From: Mesorhizobium xinjiangense | GTDB taxonomy: Bacteria > Pseudomonadota > Alphaproteobacteria > Rhizobiales > Rhizobiaceae | NCBI RefSeq assembly: GCF_009749525.1 | Contig: NZ_WOAC01000014.1 | Coordinates: forward strand, 1 to 64,000 | DNA: 64,000 nt | Direction: 5' to 3' | The notes under the pieces: generated by a model | Seen by the model: only the letters and a program-made list of their open reading frames with translations | Database searches by the model: none | What the model was told of the DNA's origin: nothing | Translations under genes and position numbers: made by a program | Shown here: positions 8,610 to 17,501 of the stretch, piece after piece | Layout: each line of letters starts with the position of its first letter | Position numbering within the stretch: position 1 is the first letter of the stretch

Positions 8610-9482
8610 ATGTCCACACGCCACTCTTCGCACTCCAATTCCAAACCCGTACTCGTCATCGGCGGCACCGGAAAGACGGGGCGCCGCGTCGCCCAACGCC
8701 TGGCCGAGCGTGACCAGGCGGTGCGCATCGGATCGCGGGCGGCCGAACCCGCCTTCGACTGGAACAACGCCGCCACCTGGCGCGGCGCGCTTGATGCGGC
8801 ACGCGCCGCCTACATCACCTATCAGCCCGATCTCGCCGTCCCCGGTGCGGTCGAGGCGATCGACACCTTTGCCCGCCTCGCGGTGCAGATGGGGGTGCGC
8901 CGGCTGGTGCTCCTGTCGGGGCGCGGCGAGCCGGAAGCCCAGGCGAGCGAGCGGGCTTTGGTCCACTCAGGCGCCGAGTGGACGATCATCCGGGCAAGCT
9001 GGTTCGCGCAGAACTTTTCCGAAAGCTTCCTGCTCGACGCGATACTGTCCGACGAGGTCGCCCTGCCGGTGGGCGATGTTCGCGAGCCCTTCATCGATGT
9101 TGACGACATTGCCGAAATCGCGGCCGCCGCATTGAGCGGCGACGGACATACCGGCCAGCTCTACGAGGTCACCGGCCCGCGCCTGATGACCTTCGCCCAG
9201 GCGGTCGACGAGATCGCGCGGGCATCCGGCCGCGACGTCCGCTATCGGCGCGTCGAGGCGGCCGACTATGCCGCGGCACTGCGGGCGCAGGCGGTTCCGC
9301 CGGACACGGTCGAACTCGTGATGATGCTGCTCACCGAAGTCCTCGACGGGCGCAACGCCTCGCTCAGCGACGGCGTGGAAAAGGCGCTCGGCCGGCCGCC
9401 GCGCGATTTTTCCGACTATGTTCGTCGTACGGTCGAAACAGGCGTCTGGGACGATGTGCAGCAGACGGCCCTTGGCGCCTGA
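8610..9482 (+). CDS. NmrA-like NAD(P)-binding oxidoreductase
   Basis: A 290-residue Rossmann-fold protein of the atypical SDR/NmrA group. The start at 8610 is preceded by GGAGG. The dinucleotide-binding motif is VIGGTGKTGRRVA (about 13-25), and the central part (VLLSGRGEPEAQASERAL, WTIIRASWFAQNFSE) is characteristic of quinone-oxidoreductase-like/NmrA proteins. It lacks the usual YxxxK catalytic pair in a clear form. A TetR gene lies divergently upstream and a DUF1772 gene 29 bases downstream, a small regulated unit often seen with stress or solvent-type inducers. The substrate cannot be inferred. Confidence 0.87.
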   Translation: MSTRHSSHSNSKPVLVIGGTGKTGRRVAQRLAERDQAVRIGSRAAEPAFDWNNAATWRGALDAARAAYITYQPDLAVPGAVEAIDTFARLAVQMGVRRLVLLSGRGEPEAQASERALVHSGAEWTIIRASWFAQNFSESFLLDAILSDEVALPVGDVREPFIDVDDIAEIAAAALSGDGHTGQLYEVTGPRLMTFAQAVDEIARASGRDVRYRRVEAADYAAALRAQAVPPDTVELVMMLLTEVLDGRNASLSDGVEKALGRPPRDFSDYVRRTVETGVWDDVQQTALGA

Positions 9483-9511
9483 GGCGCCACAACGGTTCAA
9501 GGAGACACGAC

Positions 9512-9991
9512 ATGAGCGACCGCCTGGCCTACGTCCTGACCTTGGTTGCCGCCCTCGGCTCCGGCCTGATGGCCGGCCTGTTCTTCGCCTTTTCGACCTC
9601 GGTGATGGGCGCGCTCGGCCGTCTGCAGCCGCCGGGCGGCATCGCGGCCATGCAGGCGATCAACGACGTGATCCAGAACCCGGTCTTCTTCCTGGCCTTT
9701 TTCGGCACGGCGCTTCTTAGCATCGCACTGCTCATCGCCGGCCTCGCCGGTTGGGCCGCGACAGGCACCGGATGGCTGATCGCCGGCAGCGTGCTCTACC
9801 TTGCCGGCATCCTCGGCGTCACCGTCATTTTCAATGTGCCGATGAACGACGCGCTCGCCGGCGTCGATGCGGCAAGCGCCGAAGGCGCGAAACTGTGGTC
9901 CGACTACCTGGTCCGCTGGACGGCGTGGAACCACGTGCGCACCGTCGCCGGGCTGGCGTCGCTCGCCTGCTTCTGCCTGGCTTTGCGATAG
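9512..9991 (+). CDS. DUF1772 (anthrone oxygenase-like) membrane protein
   Basis: A 159-residue protein with four hydrophobic helices (about 6-28, 55-80, 84-108 and 135-157). The motif LMAGLFFAFSTSVMGAL near the N-terminus, FNVPMNDAL and the late W-NHVRTVAGLAS segment identify the DUF1772 family, some fungal members of which are anthrone oxygenases. The bacterial function is unknown. It lies 29 bases after the NmrA-like gene and is probably co-transcribed under TetR control. Confidence 0.85.
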   Translation: MSDRLAYVLTLVAALGSGLMAGLFFAFSTSVMGALGRLQPPGGIAAMQAINDVIQNPVFFLAFFGTALLSIALLIAGLAGWAATGTGWLIAGSVLYLAGILGVTVIFNVPMNDALAGVDAASAEGAKLWSDYLVRWTAWNHVRTVAGLASLACFCLALR

Positions 9992-10161
9992 CTCCTTCCA
10001 CGCGGACTCGACCTTTCAAGGCACTGCCTCTATAAGCGGCGGTCGCAATCGGGGGTACGCTACGATGAACAGGTGACAGGGTTCCGCGATTCCGGGCGTC
10101 GGCACGCCGGGGCGGACATGACGAAAAATTCCATTCCGCACTGTTTTCACCGGATGCCCCC

Positions 10162-10800
10162 ATGCAAGCACCTGATCCCAATGTCGTTCATCCGATCCCC
10201 GGCCATACGCGCTGCGGCTTCATCAAGAACATTGTCACCCGACCGACAATCATTGCCGGCGACTTCAGCTATTACGATGATCCGGAAGGCCCCGAGCGCT
10301 TCGAGGAGCATTGTGTCCTCTATCACTACGACTTCGTCGGCGACCGGCTGATCATCGGGCGCTATTGCGCCATTGCCGCCAATACGCGCTTCATCATGAA
10401 TGGCGCCAATCACGATATGCGTGGCTTCTCGACCTTCCCCTTCTCCATATTCGGCGGCAGTTGGCGGGAAGCGTTCGATCCGCAATCGCTTGCCGCGGGA
10501 TTTCGCGGCGACACCGTCTTGGGCAACGACGTCTGGCTCGGCATGGAGGTGACAATCATGCCCGGCGTGACCATCGGCGACGGGGCCATCATCGCCGCCA
10601 AATCGGTCGTCGGCAAAGACGTGCCGCCCTATGCCATCGTCGCGGGCAACCCGGCACGCGTCGTGCGCATGCGCTTCGACGAGGCGACGGTGAAACGGCT
10701 GCTGGCCATTGCCTGGTGGAACTGGCCGGTTGACAAGGTGACCCGCAATACCGATGCCATTGCCGGTACGGATCTGGACAGACTGGAAGCAGCGACGTGA
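10162..10800 (+). CDS. CatB-type hexapeptide-repeat O-acetyltransferase
   Basis: A 212-residue left-handed beta-helix acetyltransferase of the xenobiotic acetyltransferase (Vat/CatB) group. Hexapeptide repeats run through [20 protein letters not shown] and the later [20 protein letters not shown]. The [16 protein letters not shown] segment holds the family's active-site His. The C-terminal [16 protein letters not shown] is diagnostic. Chromosomal members acetylate various acceptors, so antibiotic resistance should not be assumed. Its stop codon overlaps the GTG start of engB, so the two are translated together. Confidence 0.88.
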   Translation: MQAPDPNVVHPIPGHTRCGFIKNIVTRPTIIAGDFSYYDDPEGPERFEEHCVLYHYDFVGDRLIIGRYCAIAANTRFIMNGANHDMRGFSTFPFSIFGGSWREAFDPQSLAAGFRGDTVLGNDVWLGMEVTIMPGVTIGDGAIIAAKSVVGKDVPPYAIVAGNPARVVRMRFDEATVKRLLAIAWWNWPVDKVTRNTDAIAGTDLDRLEAAT

Positions 10801-11471
10801 ACGCCAAAACAGTGAAGAACGCCCCTTCGTCCGGCGCGTCTCCCTTTCTTCGGCCATGGGTCTTCATCCGCGGTGTGCCGTCGATGAAGTTCCTGCCGCC
10901 CGAGGGGCCGCCGGAAATCGCCTTTGCCGGCCGTTCCAATGTCGGCAAGTCATCGCTGATCAATGCACTGGTCGGCAAGAAGGGCCTGGCGCGCACCTCG
11001 AACACGCCCGGCCGCACGCAGGAGCTCAACTATTTCGTGCCCGATGGCTATTCCGGCGCGGCGGGCGACCTGCCGCCTCTGGCGCTTGTCGACATGCCGG
11101 GCTACGGCTTTGCCAAGGCGCCCAAGGCGATGGTCGACAACTGGACGAAACTCGTCTTCGACTATCTGCGCGGCCGCGTGACGCTGAAGCGCGTCTATCT
11201 TTTGATCGACGCACGGCACGGCATCAAGAAGAACGATGCCGAAGTCATGGACCTTCTCGACAAGGCTGCCGTGTCCTATCAGATCGTTCTCACCAAGACG
11301 GACAAGATCAAGCCGCCGGCGGTCGAACTGCTGATCGGCGAAACGCGGGAGACGATCAAGAAGCGTCCGGCAGCCTACCCCGCGATCATCGCCACGTCGG
11401 CCGAAAAAGGCGCCGGCATGGACGAGTTGCGTGCCGCCATCGAGACGGCGACAGGCGTCAATACGCACTGA
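10797..11471 (+). CDS. engB: ribosome biogenesis GTP-binding protein EngB/YsxC
   Basis: A 224-residue small GTPase (YihA/YsxC) needed for assembly of the 50S subunit. Motifs: G1 GRSNVGKSS, switch SNTPGRTQ, G3 DMPGYG, G4 TKTDK, G5 TSA. The GTG start at 10797 overlaps the previous stop (GTGA). In rhizobia this gene usually sits between yidC and argB. Here it is 3.9 kb from yidC and 28.6 kb from argB, showing accessory insertions on both sides. Confidence 0.96.
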   Translation: MNAKTVKNAPSSGASPFLRPWVFIRGVPSMKFLPPEGPPEIAFAGRSNVGKSSLINALVGKKGLARTSNTPGRTQELNYFVPDGYSGAAGDLPPLALVDMPGYGFAKAPKAMVDNWTKLVFDYLRGRVTLKRVYLLIDARHGIKKNDAEVMDLLDKAAVSYQIVLTKTDKIKPPAVELLIGETRETIKKRPAAYPAIIATSAEKGAGMDELRAAIETATGVNTH

Positions 11472-11489
11472 GGCGGAGGACTATGCGGC

Positions 11490-12008
11490 CTAACCGCTGG
11501 TGGCCTCCGCCGGCCTGAATACCATTGCCACGCCGTTGATGCAGTGCCGCTTGCCCGTCGGCGGCGGACCGTCGTCGAAAATGTGGCCGAGATGGCCGCC
11601 GCAACGGTGGCAGTGGCACTCGGTGCGCGTCATGAAGAAGGATCTGTCCTGCTTCGTTCCAACGGCATCGGGAAGAGATTGCCAGAAGCTGGGCCAACCG
11701 GTGCCTGAATCATATTTGTGCTCGGAAGAGTAAACCGGCAAGTCGCAGCCGGCGCAATGAAAGAACCCTTCTCGCTTTTCCTCATTGAGCGGGCTCGTGA
11801 ACGCCCGCTCGGTCGCCTCCTCGCGCAGCACGGCATATTGCTCCGGTGTCAGCCGTGCCTTCCACTGCTCATTCGTCCGCGTGATCTCGAAATCGCCCTC
11901 GCCGGCCGCAGCGGAGCGCGCCGGCCGCAGCATTCGGGGTGCCAGTCCGGCAACGCCCGCGAAGACGCCGAGACCGGCCGCACCCAAAAGAAGCTCACGT
12001 CGTTTCAT
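11490..12008 (-). CDS. msrB: peptide-methionine (R)-S-oxide reductase with Tat signal
   Basis: A 172-residue MsrB that repairs oxidised methionine (R epimer) in proteins. The start at 12008 has a GGGAGA site. An N-terminal MKRRELLLGAAGLGVFAGVAG Tat-like signal suggests export to the periplasm. Zinc ligands appear as FFHCAGC and CHRCGGHLGH, and the resolving/catalytic Cys as RHCINGVAMVF. The SeLR domain spans about 45-168. A twin-Arg exported MsrB is less common than the cytosolic form, and the gene is convergent with engB. Confidence 0.94.
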   Translation of the reverse strand: MKRRELLLGAAGLGVFAGVAGLAPRMLRPARSAAAGEGDFEITRTNEQWKARLTPEQYAVLREEATERAFTSPLNEEKREGFFHCAGCDLPVYSSEHKYDSGTGWPSFWQSLPDAVGTKQDRSFFMTRTECHCHRCGGHLGHIFDDGPPPTGKRHCINGVAMVFRPAEATSG

Positions 12009-12632
12009 GCTGTTGATCTCCCTTGTCTTGCGAACATAGTCGGGCAAGGGCTCACGGCGAAATCAACTCGGCTTGAGAACCACCGCACGGCGCGGCATAG
12101 AGCATGTCCCGCTCAAACGGAATCGTTTGAGCGAAAGGCACATGCTCCAACATATTTGATTTGGCGCGGTTCACTTTGCTTCAAACGTTTCCGTTTGAAG
12201 CAAACGCGCGCAGCGAAACGCCCCGCGTCGGCCCGCTCGCTGGAAAGCGGGGCGCGGGGCGCTGCCGCCGGCGTGATCGAAATGGGGCTCACACTCCCAC
12301 GCCACCGGCGGGAACGCAGCTTGGCAGGCAATGAACACGCATTCTGTGACCCACATCACATCAGAGGCAGAAAGCCCGTGCTAATATTCGTCAACGTAAG
12401 ATAAGGCGGAGGACGCAAGCGAAGTGCGGACGGGCCTTGCCACATGGCATTGCGGGACCCTTGGGCAAAGCCAGGGAGTGGCCGGGACCCACGCCGCGGA
12501 AGCCTGGATTTCAACAACCAGCGCACGCTTTCGAACGCCGCCAAGAATTCGCACAATAGGCACCCGATTGGACGGAAATAACCACCTGCAATAATATTCA
12601 ACCTTTCGAACAAACAAACATCCATTTGATGA
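12009..12632. other. intergenic region with dispersed repeat, no gene seen
   Basis: 624 bases between the divergent msrB and Crp/Fnr genes. The msrB-proximal part holds a complete dispersed palindromic repeat (12099-12210). The remaining 420 bases show only short open frames without ribosome-binding sites or family features. The stretch after 12560 becomes AT-richer and probably carries the promoter of the Crp/Fnr gene. Confidence 0.6.
12099..12210 (-). repeat. dispersed double-palindrome repeat, copy A (inverted)
   Basis: A complete copy of the window's main repeat family, in opposite orientation to the other three. It has two hairpins, CGCTCAAACGGAATCGTTTGAGCG and GCTTCAAACG-TTT-CGTTTGAAGC type, joined by a less conserved centre (CATGCTCCAACATATTTGAT). 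It ends in GCGCGCG, as the other copies begin. The design resembles the RIME elements described in rhizobia: about 110 bp with two palindromes. Confidence 0.85.
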
Positions 12633-13349
12633 ATGACCGCGACCAGGTTCAAACATTTTATCTCCTCATCCCCTCTCGGTGAGGCATTGAGCGAAGAAGA
12701 GCTTGGCGCCCTCGATTCGCTCAGCATCTCCGCGACCCTTTACGACCCCCATACGATCATCACTCGGCAGGGCGATACGGATCATCGCATCTTCATCATC
12801 CACTCCGGATGGGGATGCGTGCATCGCGACCTGCCCAATGGTGAGCGGCAGATCATAGACACGCCCTTGCCGAGCGATATTATCGGCCTCCAGGCCGGGG
12901 ACGGATCGCGCGGCAATTCCCTTTCCTCGATCACGGCGCTTTCGGTGTTCGAGATTCCGCATCATACGCTTGGCCGCGCACTCAGCTACAAGCCTGCCCT
13001 GGGCCGTATCCTTTCTCGCGCCGTCGCCAGGCAGAACGCGATCGTCGTCGAGCATCTGGTCAATATCGGGCGGCGCAGCGCCCTGGAGCGCACGGCTCAT
13101 CTTCTGCTCGAACTTGCCGACCGTCTTGCCGAGTTCGGCTCCGCCACACCGGATCGATATGAGTGTCCGCTGACGCAGGATGAACTGGCCGACGCCCTGG
13201 GCCTCACCAAGATCCACGTCAACCGGACCCTGCGCGAACTGCGCGAACGTGAGCTCCTCGTGTTCCGCAACGGCTTTGTCGAACTGCTCAACCGCAAGAA
13301 GCTGATCGGCATGTGCGGTTTCGACAGCCAGTATGTCCGCCAGTTCTAA
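12633..13349 (+). CDS. Crp/Fnr family transcriptional regulator
   Basis: A 238-residue regulator with a cyclic-nucleotide-binding-type beta-roll (about 20-130: RQGDTDHRIFIIHSGWGCVHR) and a C-terminal winged helix (about 165-225), in which LTQDELADALGLTKIHVNRTLREL is the DNA-recognition unit. There is no N-terminal cysteine cluster like that of Fnr, so it is unlikely to bind an oxygen-sensing iron-sulfur centre. A copy of the dispersed repeat begins 12 bases after its stop and may act as its transcript end. Target genes are unknown. Confidence 0.92.
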   Translation: MTATRFKHFISSSPLGEALSEEELGALDSLSISATLYDPHTIITRQGDTDHRIFIIHSGWGCVHRDLPNGERQIIDTPLPSDIIGLQAGDGSRGNSLSSITALSVFEIPHHTLGRALSYKPALGRILSRAVARQNAIVVEHLVNIGRRSALERTAHLLLELADRLAEFGSATPDRYECPLTQDELADALGLTKIHVNRTLRELRERELLVFRNGFVELLNRKKLIGMCGFDSQYVRQF

Positions 13350-13360
13350 CCCGCGGTTCG

Positions 13361-13475
13361 GCTAGCGCGCGTTCGCTTCAAACGGAACGTTTGAAGCAAA
13401 GATATGCGCGCCAGATCAATATGTTGGAACATGTACCTTTCGCTCAAACGATTCCGTTTGAGCGGGACATGTTCT
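13361..13475 (+). repeat. dispersed double-palindrome repeat, copy B
   Basis: Begins GCTAGCGCGCGTTCGCTTCA and ends GAGCGGGACATGTTCT. It has two hairpins (GCTTCAAACG-GAA-CGTTTGAAGC and CGCTCAAACGATTCCGTTTG with its complement) separated by the conserved core ATGCGCGCCAGATCAATATG. It is almost identical to copies C and D. Confidence 0.9.
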
Positions 13476-13676
13476 ACACACTCCATAGTCCGATGATCGT
13501 TTGCGGCTGCGCCGTCCGCGCATTCGATTCGTCAATTCATGCGACAGAGCGCTCTACATGCGTCCGAAAGATCGGGCGGCGCGCCAGCCATCGCCTCTGG
13601 GCGGGGGCGGCTAAGCCGAATGGATTAACCAGTAGTAGAACAGACGATTGGTAAGTCACGTCATTTTTACAAACAG

Positions 13677-13690
13677 TTAACTTATGTTAA
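13677..13690. promoter_or_regulatory. short dyad upstream of the LuxR-type gene
   Basis: TTAAC-TTAT-GTTAA is a perfect 5+5 dyad in an AT-rich part of the upstream region, about 200 bases before the start codon. It could be an operator, but a short AT dyad may also arise by chance. Confidence 0.25.
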
Positions 13691-13889
13691 TGAAATGGCC
13701 GGGATTTCTTATAATCTTCTGTTTGAGTGTTTTCGCTCGCGATGGTGAACAGCACAACGATAATAAAAAGACGGCTCGACTTGCATGTCGCAGTCAAATC
13801 GCACGGGGGCAAGCACCAACAGACTGAATGAAAACAAGGGGCCATCTTGGCCGCCATAGAGCGGCCTACATGGAAAGGCGGGTATCAGT

Positions 13890-14687
13890 ATGGACTTTTC
13901 GCTTGGACATCATGATAGCAGACCGTTGAGCGACGCATTTGTCGGCAACGTAGACAACCGTCTAACGCATTCCGGAGCCAATACCGGTCGGGAGGATCGC
14001 GCGGGCGATCACGAACACAGCCTGCTCCTCATCGACGGCAGGGCGCTCGGCCGGGAATGTCTGGCTCAGGCCCTCATCACTCACAATATCGACATGCATG
14101 TCGCGGCTGTGGGCTCGATCGAAGAATGGAGGATGGAGGAGGATATCAGCCCGCCGCTGGGTGCGATCCTGCTCAACCTCGGCGGCCGGACGGTTTCGGA
14201 CGACGCGGTGACGGACCAGATCGAATTGCTGGCGTCGCAATTTCCTTCCGTACCGGTCGTCATCCTGTCCGACACCGATGACCTGGCCCAGATCCTCAAG
14301 GCCCTGGAGCACGGCGCGCGCGGTTTCATCCCGACATCGGTCGGCATCGAGATCTGCGTGGAGGCCATAGCGCTGGCCATTTCCGGCGGCATATTCGTGC
14401 CGGCGAGCAGCGTCATGGCCATGCGGCATCTCATCGATGCCGGCAAGCGCAACAGCCGCCCGCTGTCGAGCATGTTCACGCTCAGGCAGGCTGAGGTCGT
14501 TCAGGCCCTTCGCCAGGGCAAGGCGAACAAGATCATCGCCTACGAGCTGAACCTGCGCGAGAGCACGGTCAAGGTTCACATCAGGAACATCATGAAGAAG
14601 CTGAAGGCGACCAACCGAACGGAAGTGGCTTACAAGATCAACGAGTTGTTTCCGCCCGAAACGGGCATGACGCTCGGGGCCGACTGA
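13890..14687 (+). CDS. LuxR/NarL-type regulator with a degenerate receiver domain
   Basis: A 265-residue protein. The receiver-like part (about 44-165) has the fold pattern LLLIDGRALGRECL, VVILSD and GARGFIPTS, but the phospho-acceptor position is Asn96 (ILLNLGG) instead of Asp. The usual conserved Lys is Thr149, and one of the paired acidic residues is missing. The C-terminal GerE/LuxR helix-turn-helix (about 197-252: FTLRQAEVVQALRQGKANKIIAYELN... STVKVHIRNIMKKL) is intact. It should therefore bind DNA without classical phosphorylation. It stands at the head of the polysaccharide locus and is a candidate regulator of it. Confidence 0.88.
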   Translation: MDFSLGHHDSRPLSDAFVGNVDNRLTHSGANTGREDRAGDHEHSLLLIDGRALGRECLAQALITHNIDMHVAAVGSIEEWRMEEDISPPLGAILLNLGGRTVSDDAVTDQIELLASQFPSVPVVILSDTDDLAQILKALEHGARGFIPTSVGIEICVEAIALAISGGIFVPASSVMAMRHLIDAGKRNSRPLSSMFTLRQAEVVQALRQGKANKIIAYELNLRESTVKVHIRNIMKKLKATNRTEVAYKINELFPPETGMTLGAD

Positions 14688-14711
14688 AACCCCGAGGCAC
14701 CGTCGTGATGC

Positions 14712-14746
14712 AATGGCCGCTCGGCATTCCGCCGCGCGGCCATTTT
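14712..14746 (+). terminator. weak hairpin after the LuxR-type gene
   Basis: AATGGCCGC (14712-14720) and GCGGCCATT (14736-14744) can pair around a 15-base loop and are followed by TT. It lies 25 bases past the stop of the regulator gene and before the aminotransferase gene. Confidence 0.4.
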
Positions 14747-14875
14747 GTGCCCCTGCCGCCAGGAGTGCCGATCGGGTGGCCGAGGGCTACGCCCATTGTG
14801 CAATGCGACATCGGCCTTATTGGCAACATTCATTCGCTCGGCATTTCGCTACACTGCCGGCAAAGGATGGCCCTC

Positions 14876-16243
14876 ATGTCGCACGATCTCCGTTTCACCC
14901 GCTCGGCCTTGCTGCAGCAGCGCGCCCATCACCTCATTCCCGGCGGCGCCCACACCTATGCCAAGGGCGACGACCAGTACCCGGTCCTGGCACCCGGCTT
15001 CATCGAACGCGGCCATGGCTGTCGTGTGTGGGACGTCGACGGCAACGAATATATCGAATACGGCATGGGCAATCGCGCGGTCGGGCTCGGCCACGCCTAT
15101 CGGCCCGTTGTGGATGCGGTGCGCGAGGCACTGAAGGACGGCTGCAATTTCACCCGCCCGGCGCGCATCGAGGTCGAATGCGCCGAAACCCTGCTCGACC
15201 TGATCGAGGGCGCGGAGATGGTCAAGTTCTGCAAGGACGGCTCCGACGCCACGTCCGGCGCCGTGCGGCTTGCCCGCGCCTATACGGGGCGCGATCTCGT
15301 CGCCTGCTGTGCCGACCACCCGTTTTTCTCGACCGACGACTGGTTCATCGGCACCATCCCGGTCAATGCCGGCGTGCCCGAGGCGACGAGGCGGCTCACC
15401 GTCACCTTCCGCTACAACGACATCGCCAGCGTGCGGCAGATGTTCGAGACGCATCAGGGCCAGATCGCCGCCCTGATCATGGAAGCCGCGCGCGCCGACG
15501 AGCCGGAGAACGACTTTCTGCACGAGGTGCAGACATTGTGCCGGCAAAACGGCACGCTCTTCATCCTCGACGAGATGATCACCGGGTTTCGTTGGCACCG
15601 CGGCGGCGCGCAGCGCGAATACGGCATCGTCCCGGATCTTTCCTGCTTCGGCAAGGCGCTGGGCAACGGATTTGCGGTCTCCGCGCTTGCGGGAAAGCGC
15701 GAATATATGCGGCTCGGCGGCCTCGACCATACCGACCGGCCGCGCGTCTTCCTTCTGTCGACGACGCATGGCGCCGAAACCCATGCGCTGGCCGCGGCAA
15801 TGGCCACGACGCGCACCTACCGCGACGAACCGGTGATCGAACATCTCTACCGGCAGGGCGAGACGCTGCGGCGGGGCCTGTCGCAAGCGGCCGAACGCCA
15901 CCGCATCGGCCATCTGGTCAAGCCCGTCGGGCGCGGCTGCTGCCTCGCCTTCACGACGTTCGACGAGGACGGCAAGCCCTCGCAGGGGCTGCGCTCGCTG
16001 TTCCTGCAGGAAACGATCCGGCGCGGCGTGCTGATGCCCTCCCTCGTCGTCAGCTATGCGCATGACGACGAGGCGATCGAGCGAACCATAGAGGCGATCG
16101 ACGGGGCTCTCGCCGTCTATGCGCGGGCACTCGAGGACGGGGTGGAACGGCATCTTGTCGGCCGGCCCTCGCAGGTCGTCTATCGCCGTTTCAACACACC
16201 GCCGGAATCGGACGCCACACCGGCCATGGCGGCCAGCCGCTAG
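14876..16243 (+). CDS. class III PLP-dependent aminotransferase (glutamate-1-semialdehyde aminomutase-like)
   Basis: A 455-residue fold-type I enzyme. The ATG at 14876 has AAAGGA eight bases upstream, and an in-frame ATG lies nine bases earlier. The N-terminal part (IPGGAHTYAKGDDQYP, VWDVDGNEYIEYGMGN, LGHAYRPVV) is like HemL. The PLP region shows FILDEMITGFRWHRGG and the Schiff-base Lys at about 260 in FGKALGNGF. Its position at the start of the sugar cassette, and the lack of other haem genes, argue for a role in polysaccharide precursor synthesis, for example amination of a keto sugar or an attached group, rather than in tetrapyrrole synthesis. The substrate is unknown. Confidence 0.87.
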   Translation: MSHDLRFTRSALLQQRAHHLIPGGAHTYAKGDDQYPVLAPGFIERGHGCRVWDVDGNEYIEYGMGNRAVGLGHAYRPVVDAVREALKDGCNFTRPARIEVECAETLLDLIEGAEMVKFCKDGSDATSGAVRLARAYTGRDLVACCADHPFFSTDDWFIGTIPVNAGVPEATRRLTVTFRYNDIASVRQMFETHQGQIAALIMEAARADEPENDFLHEVQTLCRQNGTLFILDEMITGFRWHRGGAQREYGIVPDLSCFGKALGNGFAVSALAGKREYMRLGGLDHTDRPRVFLLSTTHGAETHALAAAMATTRTYRDEPVIEHLYRQGETLRRGLSQAAERHRIGHLVKPVGRGCCLAFTTFDEDGKPSQGLRSLFLQETIRRGVLMPSLVVSYAHDDEAIERTIEAIDGALAVYARALEDGVERHLVGRPSQVVYRRFNTPPESDATPAMAASR

Positions 16244-16260
16244 AACATATTGATCTGGCA
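16243..16260 (-). repeat. fragment of the dispersed repeat core
   Basis: GAACATATTGATCTGGC is the reverse complement of the conserved core GCCAGATCAATATGTTC of repeat copies B-D. It starts at the last base of the aminotransferase stop codon. Both palindromes are gone, so this is a decayed remnant, again abutting the 3' end of a gene. Confidence 0.5.
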
Positions 16261-16429
16261 TCGCCCACCCCTGACCAAAAGTGGGATGGATTGGACGGCA
16301 AGGACGTAGGAAGCGGCTGTTCCTCCTCCCTTTTGCCTTCTCGCGCCGGACATTCGCGCCGGGATAGGCTCAGCCAGCCGCGCCCGAATATCGGGCGGAT
16401 TTTCAGCCTGAGGAAAGAAGAGGTGCGCA

Positions 16430-17491
16430 ATGAAAGTTCTGGTGACGGGACATCAAGGCTATATCGGGTCGGTCATGGTGCCGATGCTCCTCGAGGCGGG
16501 GCACGAGGTGACCGGCTATGACAGCGACCTCTACGAACGCTGCACCTATGAAGCCGGCGGCCGCATCGCGGACGTTCCCGGCATCCGCAAGGATATCCGC
16601 GACGTCACCGAATGGGACATGGAAGGCTTCGACGCCGTCATTCACCTGGCGGCCCTGTCGAACGACCCGCTCGGCAATCTCGATCCCGAGATCACCTACG
16701 ACATCAATCACCGGGCAAGCGTGCGCCTGGCAAGGGCGGCCAAGGCGGCCGGCGTGGGCCGCTTCCTCTACGCTTCCTCCTGCAGCAATTACGGCCTGTC
16801 GGACGCCGACATGATCGACGAGACGGGCGAGTTGAAACCGGTCACCGCCTATGGCTGGTCGAAGGTGATGTCGGAACGCGACATCGCGGAACTGGCCGAT
16901 GCGAGCTTCTCGCCGGTCTATTTCCGCCCGGCCACGGCCTACGGGCTGTCGCCGCGCCTGCGCTTCGACATCGTGCTCAACAATCTTGTCGCATGGGCGG
17001 TCACCAAGGGCGTGATCCTGTTGAAATCCGACGGCAGCCCGTGGCGGCCGATCGTGCATATCGAGGACATCTCGCGCGCCTTCATCGCCGGACTTACCGC
17101 GCCGCGCGAGGCGATCCACAACGAGGCCTTCAATGTCGGTCAGACGCAGCACAATTACCGCATCCGTGAGATCGCCGAGATCGTCGCCTCGGTGGTGCCC
17201 GACTGCCGGCTCGATTTCGCCTCCGACGCGGGACCGGACAAGCGCTCCTACCGCGTCAGCTTCGACAAGATCGCGCGCCAGCTGCCCGGCTTCGCGCCGC
17301 AATGGGACGCCCGCACCGGCGCCGAGCAGCTCTTTGCCGCCTATTCCGGCTCGAGGCTGACGCCGGAAGAGTTCGAAGGGCCCCGCTACCAGCGCATCAG
17401 CCACATCAGGCAGTCGATCGCCAATGGTCGCATCGGCCACGATCTGCGGCTGCAAGAGCCGGCCGCGGTGACGGCGCCGGCGGCGGAGTGA
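16430..17491 (+). CDS. NAD-dependent epimerase/dehydratase (SDR)
   Basis: A 353-residue extended SDR acting on a nucleotide sugar. The Rossmann motif is [10 protein letters not shown] (residues 5-14). The catalytic triad is visible as SSCSNYG, then Y and K in [11 protein letters not shown] (about 142-146). [16 protein letters not shown] and [10 protein letters not shown] are typical of the epimerase/4,6-dehydratase group. An AGAGG site precedes the ATG. It is the only SDR of the cassette, so it may supply the dehydratase step for a CDP- or dTDP-sugar. The precise reaction is not decided by sequence. Ten bases separate it from the DUF4910 gene. Confidence 0.88.
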   Translation: MKVLVTGHQGYIGSVMVPMLLEAGHEVTGYDSDLYERCTYEAGGRIADVPGIRKDIRDVTEWDMEGFDAVIHLAALSNDPLGNLDPEITYDINHRASVRLARAAKAAGVGRFLYASSCSNYGLSDADMIDETGELKPVTAYGWSKVMSERDIAELADASFSPVYFRPATAYGLSPRLRFDIVLNNLVAWAVTKGVILLKSDGSPWRPIVHIEDISRAFIAGLTAPREAIHNEAFNVGQTQHNYRIREIAEIVASVVPDCRLDFASDAGPDKRSYRVSFDKIARQLPGFAPQWDARTGAEQLFAAYSGSRLTPEEFEGPRYQRISHIRQSIANGRIGHDLRLQEPAAVTAPAAE

Positions 17492-17501
17492 GCCGGCCGC
17501 G

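Larger units (their letters stand above)
13350..13889. other. intergenic region before the LuxR-type regulator
   Basis: 540 bases holding dispersed-repeat copy B (13361-13475) and then a comparatively AT-rich stretch (about 13650-13850) that is the likely promoter region of the regulator gene at 13890. A short dyad TTAAC-TTAT-GTTAA lies at 13677-13690. No gene was seen. Confidence 0.6.

Noticed and set aside
10162-10800. Calling the CatB-type gene chloramphenicol or streptogramin resistance
   Set aside because: Family membership alone does not show drug acetylation; chromosomal homologues are diverse and no resistance context is present.
12381-12656. 91-codon minus-strand frame in the msrB/Crp gap
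   Set aside because: No ribosome-binding site, no family, and it overlaps the Crp/Fnr gene start. Treated as non-coding.
13313-13654. 113-codon plus frame over dispersed-repeat copy B
   Set aside because: It is open mainly because the repeat lacks stops in one frame; other copies give similar junk frames (for example at 22996-23280).
14876-16243. Assigning hemL (glutamate-1-semialdehyde aminomutase)
   Set aside because: Alphaproteobacteria make 5-aminolevulinate mainly by the Shemin route (hemA), and the gene heads a sugar cassette. The fold family is right, the substrate is not proven.
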